Positions 52,222 to 60,596 of a stretch of DNA of 64,000 nucleotides are shown one piece after another. A program made the translations under genes and the position numbers. This DNA comes from Mucilaginibacter sp. 14171R-50 (GTDB lineage: Bacteria; Bacteroidota; Bacteroidia; Sphingobacteriales; Sphingobacteriaceae). Position 1 is the stretch's first letter. Every line of letters starts with the position of its first letter. The notes under the pieces are model-generated. The model had not been told where the DNA came from. It made no database searches and was given only the letters and a program-made list of their open reading frames with translations. The stretch spans positions 496,001-560,000 of the forward strand of contig NZ_CP048115.1 in the NCBI RefSeq assembly GCF_010093045.1, written 5' to 3'.

Positions 52222-54696
52222 TTATGCTTTTTTAGCTTCGGGTTGTTTCTTTTTACGTTCGACATACACCGCGCCGGCCAAGGCCAGTACCAGGATAATT
52301 GAACCGGCTAACGAAATGTTTTCTCCGGCGTAGTATGAGGTAGGGTGGAAAATAAATTCAACCTTATGGTTCCCCAACGGAATTGTTGCGGCACGCAGCA
52401 AATAATTGGCGCGATAGTATGGCTGCTCAACACCATCTATCAGCATTTTCCAGCCCTTATCATAATAGATCTCTGAAAATATTGCAACCTGGTTGGCAGT
52501 TGAACCTGTTTGGTATGTTAGATGCTCGGGGGTGTAACTGGTTAAGGTAATGGTAGCATTAGGGTCGATACTTATCGGTTTTGCTTCAACCGTGCTTTTG
52601 TATTTCTGGTCTATCATAGCTTCTTCCTTTGGGTTAAAGCTGCTGATGGCCAGCATTTCCTCGTCGGCATCCTTTACATACTTAACGCTTTTTACAAACC
52701 ATGCATGGCCGCATGCGGTAGCATTAGCATGCATGCTTGCCATACCTGTTTTCGGGTCGGCGGTGATAATGTATTTGGTATTCAGCATGTCCAGTACATC
52801 CTCGTTTATGCTTTTGGTGAACTGATTTTCCACCAGTTCGTCAAAACGCCTTAACCTGGCCGAGTGGAAACCACCTACTGTTTTATAAAAGTATGATGAG
52901 CGCGAATCGTGGAAAGGATCTTGCAGGCTCAGATCAATCACCCTAAAATCAGGGTCCTTATCGCGCATAATAAATTCATCTACTTCGCGTGGTGTATAGG
53001 CCCGTCCTAATTCTTCTTTCGGAATAAAGTTATCGTCTTTTAAGTAGCGTTTATCCACGCTCCACATATCAACCAGTATAATACCCATAAAAGCAAGGGC
53101 GGCAAAGGTTGTGCTTATTTTTTGTTTGATAACGATATAAAGCAAGCCAAAGGCCAGCGCTATAAATATCAGGGTGCGTATGGCATCGGCACGTTCTAAA
53201 GCCTGGCGATCCTGAACCAGGGCGTTAGCCACCTGATTGGCCATGGTAGCGTTACCCTGAAACGCCTGGGTAAGCCCAGAAATAAAGGTTTGATGATCGG
53301 CAGTTTTAAAGCTGAGGAACAAGCCCGGTAACGCTATCATCAGTAAAGTTAAACCGCCTGTTATGTAAAACGCCAGCTTAACCTTTTTAAAGATGTATGG
53401 TTTGTCGCGGTTTACAAACACTTCGTTAAGCGCCAAAAAGCCCAATATAGGGAAGCACAACGAAGCGATGACTAAAATTGACTCTACGGCCCTGAACTTA
53501 TTATATAGCGGGAAATAGTTAAAGAAGATGTCTGACAGGAAAGGCAAATTTTTGCCAAACGAAAGGAATACGCTTAACAGCACCGCCGAAAGCAGCCACC
53601 ATTTTATCCTGTGCTTAACTATTATTAAGCCCAAAACAAATAAGAAAAACACAATGGCACCAAAATACCAGGGGCCCGATGTACCCGGTTTATTACCCCA
53701 ATACATACGCTGACCAACAAATTGCTCCGCCTGAGCAGGATCTACATTTTTACCGGTAAGCAGTTTTACAGTTTCTGAATTTTCAGCAGCAGGCGTAGCA
53801 CTGCCGCCACCATAAGCGTTTGGTATAAAAAACGTAAAACACTCGGCTACGCCCTGGCTCCAGTTGTAAGCATACTCTTTATCAAGGCCCGAACTTGTGG
53901 CACCTTTTTCGCTTTTTAAGTTTGGTTTACCGCGTATGGTGTAGTGGCTATATTCAAAGGTTGTCCACAATGACCCGGCATTTACAATTACTGCCAATAT
54001 AGTAGCGGCAAACAAATATGCAACCGACTTAAAGAAAGGCTGGGTTTGTTTTGCCTTTATGGCGTGGTAAAGCTCGATACAAACCAGTATAATGATTGCC
54101 AGTAGCAGGTAAAAGGTCATTTGCACGTGGTTTGACCTTATTTCCATCGCTAAAAAGAACGCGGTTAACGCCCCTCCGGTGATATACTGGCCTCTGAGCG
54201 TCATAATGATACCGGCTACTATAGGCGCAAAGAATGCTATGGCGTAAGCCTGGTTGGCATGCCCGGCATCTATATAAATAAAGTTATAGGATGAAAAAGC
54301 AAAAGCTACCGCACCTGCTGCTGCCAGCCAACGGTTTAACTTTAACGTGCAAAATAACAGGTAAGCCCCAAACAGGTACAGCAATATAGTATCAACCGGA
54401 TTAGGGAAAACCGTTTTTAAGACGTCGATAACGTAGGTAGTAAGGTTTTTACCATACTTAGCCCATATCTGGTAGCTTGGCATACCGCCAAACATCTGGT
54501 TTGTCCACAAGGGGGCGTGTCCGGTGGCTTCCTTCACATCCATTATCTCTTTTTGCATGGCCTGTGCCTGCAAAACATCGCCCTGGTACAATATCTTGCC
54601 CTGCATTATAGGGTTAAAGAAATAGGCAAATGTTAGTACCAAAAATATTGCAGCGACAATAAGATGCTCACTATTCCGCTTGATCCAGTTGTTCAT
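52222..54696 (-). CDS. YfhO family membrane glycosyltransferase-like protein
   Basis: 824-aa polytopic protein of the YfhO family, proposed to work in lipoteichoic-acid or LPS glycosylation. About 13 helices in the first 560 residues are followed by a soluble C-terminal domain and a last helix (about 790-812). Segments such as ILYQGDVLQAQAMQKEI and WTNQMFGGMPSYQIW in the first loop, with acidic residues, fit GT-C enzymes. Single gene, with a TATTTTTG element (minus strand, 54728-54735) 31 nt upstream. Confidence 0.88.
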   Translation of the reverse strand: MNNWIKRNSEHLIVAAIFLVLTFAYFFNPIMQGKILYQGDVLQAQAMQKEIMDVKEATGHAPLWTNQMFGGMPSYQIWAKYGKNLTTYVIDVLKTVFPNPVDTILLYLFGAYLLFCTLKLNRWLAAAGAVAFAFSSYNFIYIDAGHANQAYAIAFFAPIVAGIIMTLRGQYITGGALTAFFLAMEIRSNHVQMTFYLLLAIIILVCIELYHAIKAKQTQPFFKSVAYLFAATILAVIVNAGSLWTTFEYSHYTIRGKPNLKSEKGATSSGLDKEYAYNWSQGVAECFTFFIPNAYGGGSATPAAENSETVKLLTGKNVDPAQAEQFVGQRMYWGNKPGTSGPWYFGAIVFFLFVLGLIIVKHRIKWWLLSAVLLSVFLSFGKNLPFLSDIFFNYFPLYNKFRAVESILVIASLCFPILGFLALNEVFVNRDKPYIFKKVKLAFYITGGLTLLMIALPGLFLSFKTADHQTFISGLTQAFQGNATMANQVANALVQDRQALERADAIRTLIFIALAFGLLYIVIKQKISTTFAALAFMGIILVDMWSVDKRYLKDDNFIPKEELGRAYTPREVDEFIMRDKDPDFRVIDLSLQDPFHDSRSSYFYKTVGGFHSARLRRFDELVENQFTKSINEDVLDMLNTKYIITADPKTGMASMHANATACGHAWFVKSVKYVKDADEEMLAISSFNPKEEAMIDQKYKSTVEAKPISIDPNATITLTSYTPEHLTYQTGSTANQVAIFSEIYYDKGWKMLIDGVEQPYYRANYLLRAATIPLGNHKVEFIFHPTSYYAGENISLAGSIILVLALAGAVYVERKKKQPEAKKA

Positions 54697-54727
54697 TTAA
54701 ACTCTTTTAGGGATAATAATTAATTTT

Positions 54728-54735
54728 CAAAAATA
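54728..54735 (-). promoter_or_regulatory. -7 element TATTTTTG before YfhO
   Basis: Exact TAnnTTTG on the minus strand, 31 nt before the ATG at 54696. Confidence 0.55.
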
Positions 54736-54782
54736 GAAAATTGGATGAGATTAGAAACGATAAGTTTTTATAAGATATTTAC

Positions 54783-55079
54783 TTAGCACTTATGGGGCTG
54801 GGCGCTGAAATAATAGAACAGGAATATCATTAACAATATGCTAATGATGTAAACTATGATATTAAGCTTATTATATTCTTCGCGGTTGCGGCGGATGTTA
54901 TAGACGTTGTAAAGCGCAAGACCGGCCACTACCACCCAGAAAAAACTATTAATGGTACTGCAGCCGGTATATAGCTGAATTAAAACCGCCAACACAATAC
55001 AATTGGTAAGTATTAACAGCACCGATGGCGGTGTGTTATTATGGTTGCGCCTGCGTTTATAAAGCCCCTCGGGTAACAT
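54783..55079 (-). CDS. Small membrane protein (unrecognised)
   Basis: 98-aa hypothetical protein with a basic N-terminus (LYKRRRNHN) and three hydrophobic helices (about 18-36, 43-60, 73-91); a CST and a final HKC cysteine are present. No motif recognised. It begins 2 bp after the DUF4834 stop, so it is almost certainly co-transcribed with it. Confidence 0.7.
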   Translation of the reverse strand: MLPEGLYKRRRNHNNTPPSVLLILTNCIVLAVLIQLYTGCSTINSFFWVVVAGLALYNVYNIRRNREEYNKLNIIVYIISILLMIFLFYYFSAQPHKC

Positions 55080-55081
55080 GT

Positions 55082-55339
55082 TTATTTTATTTCTTCGTAA
55101 TCTACAAATTCTCCCTCAGAATCCGGAACGGAACTTTTTGCATCGGGTTTATAATCAACCCGTACACGGCCATCTGCCTTTGGTTGCTGTTGCTGATAGT
55201 AATCCTGCTGTTGCTGACGCGCCTGCTCTTGTGCTTTATTTATTACGCTGTTAAACAGCATAGGCAAAAATATACGCACCAGGCTGCGTATGATATATAG
55301 CGAACAAATGGCAATTATTAAAAAACGTATTAAACCCAT
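55082..55339 (-). CDS. DUF4834 small membrane protein
   Basis: 85-aa protein of the Bacteroidota DUF4834 family. One N-terminal helix (residues 3-22), then a Gln-rich segment (QARQQQQDYYQQQQ) and an acidic C-terminal motif EGEFVDYEEIK, which is conserved in the family. Function unknown. TATATTTG on the minus strand (55359-55366), 19 nt upstream, is a good promoter candidate. Confidence 0.85.
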   Translation of the reverse strand: MGLIRFLIIAICSLYIIRSLVRIFLPMLFNSVINKAQEQARQQQQDYYQQQQPKADGRVRVDYKPDAKSSVPDSEGEFVDYEEIK

Positions 55340-55358
55340 CTGGTTTTATTTAAGCTTA

Positions 55359-55366
55359 CAAATATA
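55359..55366 (-). promoter_or_regulatory. -7 element TATATTTG before DUF4834
   Basis: Exact TAnnTTTG on the minus strand, ending 19 nt before the start codon. Confidence 0.55.
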
Positions 55367-55418
55367 AATATATAACGGAAAAATTGAATGGATAGATATA
55401 ATGTGGAGCTATGCACAT

Positions 55419-57446
55419 TTACGAAAACTTCTCTTCCATCGTTTTTTCCAGCGCGAACATTTCGTCGCGCAGTTTGGCGGCCAGTAAAAAGTCCATATTT
55501 TTTGCGGCAGCAACCATGTCCTTTCGCGTGTTTTCGATAGACTTTTTCAGGTCGGCTTTGGTCATGTACTGTACTATCGGGTCGGCGGCAAGGGTCAGGG
55601 TATCCGTTTCAACATAGGCTTGCTGTACACCGCCTTTAAAGTCTACAACGGATGTTTGCTCCATTATTTCCTCTTTTGATTTACCAACCGTTTTGGGTAT
55701 AATGCCGTGTTCCTGGTTGTATTTTATCTGTAACTCGCGCCGGCGGTTGGTTTCGTCGATCGTTATCTGCATCGAGTCTGTTATGGAATCGGCATACATA
55801 ATAACCCTACCCCTGTCATTACGGGCGGCGCGGCCAATGGTTTGTATCAGCGAGCGCTCCGAACGCAGGAAACCCTCTTTATCTGCATCTAAAATTGCCA
55901 CTAACGATACCTCGGGCAGGTCTAACCCTTCGCGCAATAAGTTGATACCAATTAATACATCAAATTCGCCCAGGCGCAAACCGCGAAGTATCTCTACACG
56001 CTGTAAAGTTTTCACTTCCGAGTGAATGTACCGGCATTTTATGCCCAGCCTGTCCATGTACTTAGCCAGTTCTTCGGCCATGCGCTTGGTAAGGGTAGTA
56101 ACCAATACGCGGTCGCCCATCTTTATGGTTTTGTCTACCTCGTCAAGCAAATCATCTACCTGGTTTATCACCGGGCGAACATCAATAACAGGGTCGAGCA
56201 AGCCGGTTGGGCGTATTACCTGCTCAACCACCACACCTCCTGATTTTTCCAGTTCAAAATCGGCCGGGGTAGCGCTTACATAAATAGTTTGCGGGGCAAG
56301 GCGCTCAAATTCCTGAAAGTTTAGCGGCCTGTTATCCATCGCCGCAGGCAAGCGGAAACCATAATCAACCAGCGATATCTTCCTCGACCTGTCGCCGCCA
56401 TACATAGCCCTTATTTGTGGTACAGTTACGTGGCTCTCATCAATTACCATCAGGTAATCATCAGGAAAATAATCCAGCAGGCAAAAGGGGCGCATACCCG
56501 GTGCCCGGCCGTCAAAAAAACGCGAATAGTTTTCTATACCGCTGCAATACCCCAACTCGCGTATCATCTCCAGGTCGTAGTTAACCCTTTCTTCCAGGCG
56601 CTTGGCTTCAATAAAGCGGCCATCATCAATAAACTGCTTTTTACGGGTTTCCAGTTCTTCCTGTATGGCCCAAACCGATTGCTGAAAGCGCTCGCGCGGG
56701 GCAACGTATAGGTTGGCGGGGTAAACTACCATGTGAGTCATCTTTTCGATGGTTTTCCCGGTGGTGATGTCAAATGTGCTCAGTTCCTCGATATCATCAC
56801 CAAAAAAGCTGATCCGGTAAGCATAGTCCATATACGCAGGGAAGATATCAACGGTATCGCCCTTAACCCGAAACGTACCGCGTTTAAAATCGGCGGTGGT
56901 GCGGGCGTATAATATCTCCACCAGGCGGTGCAAAAATGCGTTACGACTGATACGTGTACCCACCGCGAATTTAAATACCGAATTGGCAAAATCTTCGGGA
57001 TTACCCATACCGTAAATGCAGGATATGGACGACACTACAATCACATCCCTGCGGCCGCTCATGAGCGCCGATGTGGTGCGCAAACGCAACTTTTCTATCT
57101 CCTCGTTTATCTGGAGGTCCTTTTCGATATAGGTGTTTGACGAGGGGATAAATGCCTCGGGTTGGTAGTAATCATAATAAGATACAAAATAGTTCACCGC
57201 GTTTTCAGGGAAAAACTGCTTAAACTCGCCGTAAAGCTGTGCCGCCAGTGTTTTGTTATGGCTGAGGATCAGCGTAGGCTTTTGCGTTTGCTCAATTACG
57301 TTGGCAATGGTAAACGTTTTGCCCGAACCGGTTACCCCTAAAAGGGTTTGAAACGGGTCGCCGTTGTTTACCCCCTCAACCAGTTGTTTAATGGCGCTTG
57401 GCTGGTCGCCGGTAGGTACGTATTGAGAAGTTATTTTAAAATCCAT
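55419..57446 (-). CDS. uvrB: Excinuclease ABC subunit B
   Basis: DNA damage-verifying helicase-like subunit of nucleotide excision repair. 675 aa: Walker A LLGVTGSGKTFT, the beta-hairpin region YYDYYQPEAFIPSSNTYIEK, DESHVTVPQ, helicase motifs EGLDLPEVSLVAILDADKEG and RAARNDRGRVIMYAD, and a C-terminal UVR coiled coil. The start was moved from 57554 to ATG 57446 (MDFKITSQYVPTGDQP), because the longer N-terminus is non-conserved and overlaps TATTTTTG (minus strand, 57452-57459) 5 nt before this ATG. Confidence 0.96.
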   Translation of the reverse strand: MDFKITSQYVPTGDQPSAIKQLVEGVNNGDPFQTLLGVTGSGKTFTIANVIEQTQKPTLILSHNKTLAAQLYGEFKQFFPENAVNYFVSYYDYYQPEAFIPSSNTYIEKDLQINEEIEKLRLRTTSALMSGRRDVIVVSSISCIYGMGNPEDFANSVFKFAVGTRISRNAFLHRLVEILYARTTADFKRGTFRVKGDTVDIFPAYMDYAYRISFFGDDIEELSTFDITTGKTIEKMTHMVVYPANLYVAPRERFQQSVWAIQEELETRKKQFIDDGRFIEAKRLEERVNYDLEMIRELGYCSGIENYSRFFDGRAPGMRPFCLLDYFPDDYLMVIDESHVTVPQIRAMYGGDRSRKISLVDYGFRLPAAMDNRPLNFQEFERLAPQTIYVSATPADFELEKSGGVVVEQVIRPTGLLDPVIDVRPVINQVDDLLDEVDKTIKMGDRVLVTTLTKRMAEELAKYMDRLGIKCRYIHSEVKTLQRVEILRGLRLGEFDVLIGINLLREGLDLPEVSLVAILDADKEGFLRSERSLIQTIGRAARNDRGRVIMYADSITDSMQITIDETNRRRELQIKYNQEHGIIPKTVGKSKEEIMEQTSVVDFKGGVQQAYVETDTLTLAADPIVQYMTKADLKKSIENTRKDMVAAAKNMDFLLAAKLRDEMFALEKTMEEKFS

Positions 57447-57451
57447 TATTA

Positions 57452-57459
57452 CAAAAATA
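57452..57459 (-). promoter_or_regulatory. -7 element TATTTTTG before uvrB
   Basis: CAAAAATA on the plus strand is an exact TAnnTTTG on the minus strand, ending 5 nt before ATG 57446. Confidence 0.6.
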
Positions 57460-57665
57460 GTGATTAGTGGGCAGAGATTTGTGATTAGGCTGTCAGGTTT
57501 GCTAAGCGTTTTAGTTGTAAAAAATGCCTCTGCAAGTGATAACCCTGAATACAACTCAATGTTACACGAAGTAACGGGTTATGTTGACAACCCTATGTCA
57601 GCAGTAAAATAGTCTCACTTAAATCTTTTTTCAAAAGAGAAATTTGCAGGCGGATATCGCCAAAA

Positions 57666-57711
57666 GTGTTCACGTTCGGCACAGTGCGCACCCGTGAACA
57701 CTCGTGAACAC
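57666..57711. repeat. GTGTTCACG / CGTGAACAC repeats
   Basis: GTGTTCACG (57666-57674) is the exact inverse of CGTGAACAC, which occurs twice (57693-57701, 57703-57711). The 416-bp uvrB-upp divergent spacer (57447-57862) otherwise holds only AT-rich sequence and a GTGATTAG word repeat (57460-57485); no gene seen. Confidence 0.75.
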
Positions 57712-57862
57712 CTGATTTTCAATGATATAACAATAGCACTACTGACAAAGCACTGTCACCAATTTTGTGATATATTTATATATAGGCTATCGCAGCTCTT
57801 TTAACTAAATTATTAGACAAAGGTGCTTATGTTTTAGACCATGCTTATTTGTATATTTAACC

Positions 57863-58516
57863 ATGCCCACAAATACTTTCATCCTGAATAAAACCAATAG
57901 CATTGCCAACCAATTTTTGGCCGAGCTGCGCGATGTGAACATCCAACAGGATAAGTACCGTTTCCGCAAGAACCAGGAACGGCTGGGCGAGATACTCGCC
58001 TACGAAATAAGCAAAACCCTGCCTTATACGGCTACAGATGTACACACACCTTTGGGTACCGCCAATGTTAACCAGCTTGCCGACCAGCCGGTAATAGCAA
58101 CTATTCTGCGTGCCGGGCTGCCCTTTCACCAGGGGTTCATCAATTTTTTCGACCGTGCCGATTCTGCCTTTGTAACAGCTTGTCGCAAAGTTAAAAAGAG
58201 CGGGGCGTTCACTATCCAGATAGATCATATTTCTAATCCCCGCCTGGAGGGCAAAACCCTGATCATGTGCGATACCATGCTGGCAACGGGGCAAAGCATT
58301 GTTTGCGTTTGCAAGGAAATTATGGCGCAATACAACCTTAAAGCCCTGCACATTGCCGCTGTGATTGCCAGCACCGAAGGTATAGCCCACGTACGGGCCA
58401 ACCTGCCTAAGGTACAGGTATGGGCCTGTGCCGTTGATGACGAAATGACCAGCAAAGCTTACATTGTTCCGGGACTGGGTGATGCAGGGGATCTGGCCTT
58501 TGGGGAGAAGGCGTAA
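57863..58516 (+). CDS. upp: Uracil phosphoribosyltransferase
   Basis: Salvages uracil to UMP with PRPP. 217 aa. RFRKNQERLGEILAYEISKTL and ATILRAGLPFHQGF at the N-terminal half, PRPP loop CDTMLATGQS (normally D-P-M-L-A-T-G), and the diagnostic C-terminal YIVPGLGDAGDLAFGE uracil-binding stretch. Near-consensus TATATTTA sits at 57852-57859, 3 nt before the ATG. Confidence 0.93.
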   Translation: MPTNTFILNKTNSIANQFLAELRDVNIQQDKYRFRKNQERLGEILAYEISKTLPYTATDVHTPLGTANVNQLADQPVIATILRAGLPFHQGFINFFDRADSAFVTACRKVKKSGAFTIQIDHISNPRLEGKTLIMCDTMLATGQSIVCVCKEIMAQYNLKALHIAAVIASTEGIAHVRANLPKVQVWACAVDDEMTSKAYIVPGLGDAGDLAFGEKA

Positions 58517-58552
58517 GGATTTACGATGGACGATTTTAGATTTACGACTTGA

Positions 58553-58981
58553 ATGGATGAAATTATAAAACCTAATGAGGTTGACTTACGATTAATTATC
58601 ATCGACTTTGAAGATATAACACACGACGATATCACTTTAATGACCGGCGTTAAACCTACTTACATTAGAACGAAAGGCCAACCAAGAAATCCTAAACAAG
58701 TTGATTCCCCGCTGTGGCCTAATAACTTATGGTCGATGAATAGCGGATTGGGGGTTCACGCATCTTTTGAAGATCAGATGAATAGACTTCTTGATATTAT
58801 TGAAAACAACATAGAAGTATTCAATAATCTTTGTTCAAAATATTATTGTGAATTCGCGTGTGCATTAATGGTTTATAAAGATAACGGAGAAAGCACTCCC
58901 TCTGTGCATTTAGATGAAAGATACAACCAAGTCGTAAAAACACTCAACATTGAGTTTGATATTGACCTTTACGTCTTTTAA
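58553..58981 (+). CDS. DUF4279-like protein
   Basis: 142-aa protein matching the DUF4279 family by LRLIIIDFEDITHDDITLMTGVKPTY, the tryptophan motif SPLWPNNLWSMNSG and a C-terminal beta strand. Unknown function; the family is found in scattered genomic spots and has sometimes been listed near toxin-immunity genes. It is AT-richer than upp and the HAD gene on either side and is preceded by the words TTTACGATGGACGA and TTTACGACTT, so it could have been acquired. Its stop overlaps the promoter region of the YjjG gene. Confidence 0.75.
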   Translation: MDEIIKPNEVDLRLIIIDFEDITHDDITLMTGVKPTYIRTKGQPRNPKQVDSPLWPNNLWSMNSGLGVHASFEDQMNRLLDIIENNIEVFNNLCSKYYCEFACALMVYKDNGESTPSVHLDERYNQVVKTLNIEFDIDLYVF

Positions 58982-58991
58982 CATCATTCAC

Positions 58992-58999
58992 TACTTTTG
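58992..58999 (+). promoter_or_regulatory. -7 element TACTTTTG before the YjjG-like gene
   Basis: Exact TAnnTTTG match ending 4 nt before ATG 59004; it supports this start over the longer ORF. Confidence 0.6.
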
Positions 59000-59003
59000 C
59001 TTC

Positions 59004-59708
59004 ATGGCGCTATATAAATCCTACAAACACGTTTTCTTCGACCTTGACCACACCATTTGGGATTTTGATAAGAACGCCGAGGAGACCCTGCACGAGCTTT
59101 ACAGCACTTACAAGCTAAAAGATATTGGCCTGCACTCCGCCGACCTGTTCATTGAAACCTATACGCGCCACAACCACCGCCTTTGGGCGCAGTATCATTT
59201 GGGCGAGATAACAAAAAATGAGCTGCGCGAAGAACGGTTCAAATCTACGTTCATTGAACTTGGCGTACAACCCAACCTGATGCCCGCCGATTTTGAGGAT
59301 GCCTATGTTAGTTTGGGGCCAACAAAAACTAACCTTTTTCCGCACGCGCATGAAACACTGGCCTACCTGCAAAGCAAATACACGTTACACCTTATTTCGA
59401 ACGGGTTTAAAGAAGCTACCGAGATGAAGGTTGCGGGTACTGATCTTGCGCCCTATTTTAAAAATATCATCATATCCGAAGTAGTTGGCGTTAACAAACC
59501 CGATCCGGAGATATTTAAGCATGCAATTGAACTGGCCGGTGCAACCATCCCTGAAAGCGTAATGATAGGCGACAGCATTGAGGCGGATATACGCGGCGCT
59601 ATGGGCGTGGGTATGGATGCTATTTATTTTAACCCTTTTAACTTAGAAAAACCTGCGGACGTAGCCGTGCAAATCAGTCATTTAAAAGAGTTAACTTTAC
59701 TATTATGA
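59004..59708 (+). CDS. YjjG-family noncanonical pyrimidine nucleotidase (HAD)
   Basis: HAD-superfamily phosphatase of 234 aa that probably cleaves unusual pyrimidine monophosphates. Motif I FFDLDHTIWDFDKN (Asp11, Asp13), motif II LISNG, motif III lysine in VGVNKPDPEIF, and motif IV MIGDSIEADIRGA are complete. ATG 59004 was chosen over 58950: the first 18 residues precede motif I and a -7 element lies in them. Overlaps the DinB-like gene by ATGA. Confidence 0.9.
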   Translation: MALYKSYKHVFFDLDHTIWDFDKNAEETLHELYSTYKLKDIGLHSADLFIETYTRHNHRLWAQYHLGEITKNELREERFKSTFIELGVQPNLMPADFEDAYVSLGPTKTNLFPHAHETLAYLQSKYTLHLISNGFKEATEMKVAGTDLAPYFKNIIISEVVGVNKPDPEIFKHAIELAGATIPESVMIGDSIEADIRGAMGVGMDAIYFNPFNLEKPADVAVQISHLKELTLLL

Positions 59709-60238
59709 ACCCAACCAAAGAGCGGCGTGCCATTGATAACGCGTTAGATAAGTACCACGAACTGGTAGATACCTATCCCGATGAGCAGTTTGCCAAAACA
59801 CCCCCTATTGGCGGTTGGAGCTACTCGGAAGTTTACGACCATATCCTTAAATCAACCTTAGCCGCAAGTATTGCCCTGGAGCGTTGTACACACAACAATT
59901 GCCCCCCTACTAAGCAAGGGCCAAACTTTTGGGGCCGCTATTTACTCATAACCGGCTTGTTCCCTCCGTTTAAAGTACAGGTGCCCCAAGAAGTAGCCGC
60001 CAAAATAGCGCCTACTAAAATTGATAAAGAGGAAGCCAAAAACCTGCTGGTAAAAACCCGTAGGCGTATTGATGGTGTAAGCATGCTGATAAGCGATGCG
60101 CCCAAAAACGCCCGATGGCAGCACCCGCGTTTGGGCATGCTTAACGCAGCGCAATGGTTCAAATTTATTCGCGTACACTTACAGCACCATTTAAAACAGC
60201 TGGACAGGATACAAAATAGTTTTGCAAAGAATGGTTAA
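59705..60238 (+). CDS. DinB-like (DUF1569) protein
   Basis: 177-aa helical protein of the DinB/YfiT superfamily, often metal-dependent thiol transferases. Histidine ligand positions visible: VYDHILKSTLAASIAL and IRVHLQHHLKQLDRI. The N-terminal IGGWSYSEVYDHI is a family hallmark. Substrate unknown. It starts in the YjjG stop codon (ATGA), so the two are translationally coupled. Confidence 0.8.
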   Translation: MNPTKERRAIDNALDKYHELVDTYPDEQFAKTPPIGGWSYSEVYDHILKSTLAASIALERCTHNNCPPTKQGPNFWGRYLLITGLFPPFKVQVPQEVAAKIAPTKIDKEEAKNLLVKTRRRIDGVSMLISDAPKNARWQHPRLGMLNAAQWFKFIRVHLQHHLKQLDRIQNSFAKNG

Positions 60239-60301
60239 CCTGCTGTACAAAGCAAAATTTCACGCCGTTTTCATATGATATTGTTAACTTGAGTTATTAA
60301 G

Positions 60302-60315
60302 CCGCTTTAAAGCGG
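60302..60315. promoter_or_regulatory. 14-bp perfect palindrome before the small ORF
   Basis: CCGCTTTAAAGCGG lies in the 183-bp spacer 60239-60421; ATGTTAA/TTAACAT (60343-60349, 60364-60370) is a second inverted pair. These could be operators or hairpins upstream of the 36-codon ORF. Confidence 0.4.
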
Positions 60316-60421
60316 TATAGCTATGTTTTATAATTATTTTAAATGTTAAGTAACCTTTTACATTTAACATAGTCTTAATACTGTAATAACTTGATAACGC
60401 GACATTTGTAAAAATAAGAAG

Positions 60422-60532
60422 ATGAATTTTGAATTTACTTACTTGTTTGTAATAGGACTGCTGGTGCTGCTTGGCGCATTCTATTTAAGCCCTTACGAAC
60501 TGAAGGTTAACGAAGACGACGACGAGGAATAA
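60422..60532 (+). CDS. 36-aa single-span small membrane protein
   Basis: Short ORF below the usual length limit. Translation shows a hydrophobic segment (about residues 7-22, YLFVIGLLVLLGAFYL) and an acidic tail ending EDDDEE. The ATG is preceded by AAGAAG and by GACATTTG (60401-60408), near the -7 consensus. The pattern (one helix plus acidic C-tail, own leader) resembles genuine small membrane regulators. It stands 64 bp before the LpxH-like gene. Confidence 0.6.
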   Translation: MNFEFTYLFVIGLLVLLGAFYLSPYELKVNEDDDEE

Positions 60533-60596
60533 CCCTATTTGCCGGCTATCAGCAATTAATAAAATTAACGGCTATTTATTTAGCCTGTAAACTTTA

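Noticed and set aside
57447..57862. Small RNA or tRNA in the uvrB-upp spacer
   Set aside because: No cloverleaf, no T-loop sequence and no terminator for a short transcript were found.
58553..58981. DUF4279 gene as an immunity gene of a toxin system
   Set aside because: No toxin-like gene, secretion marker or repeat cassette lies next to it, so the claim lacks support.
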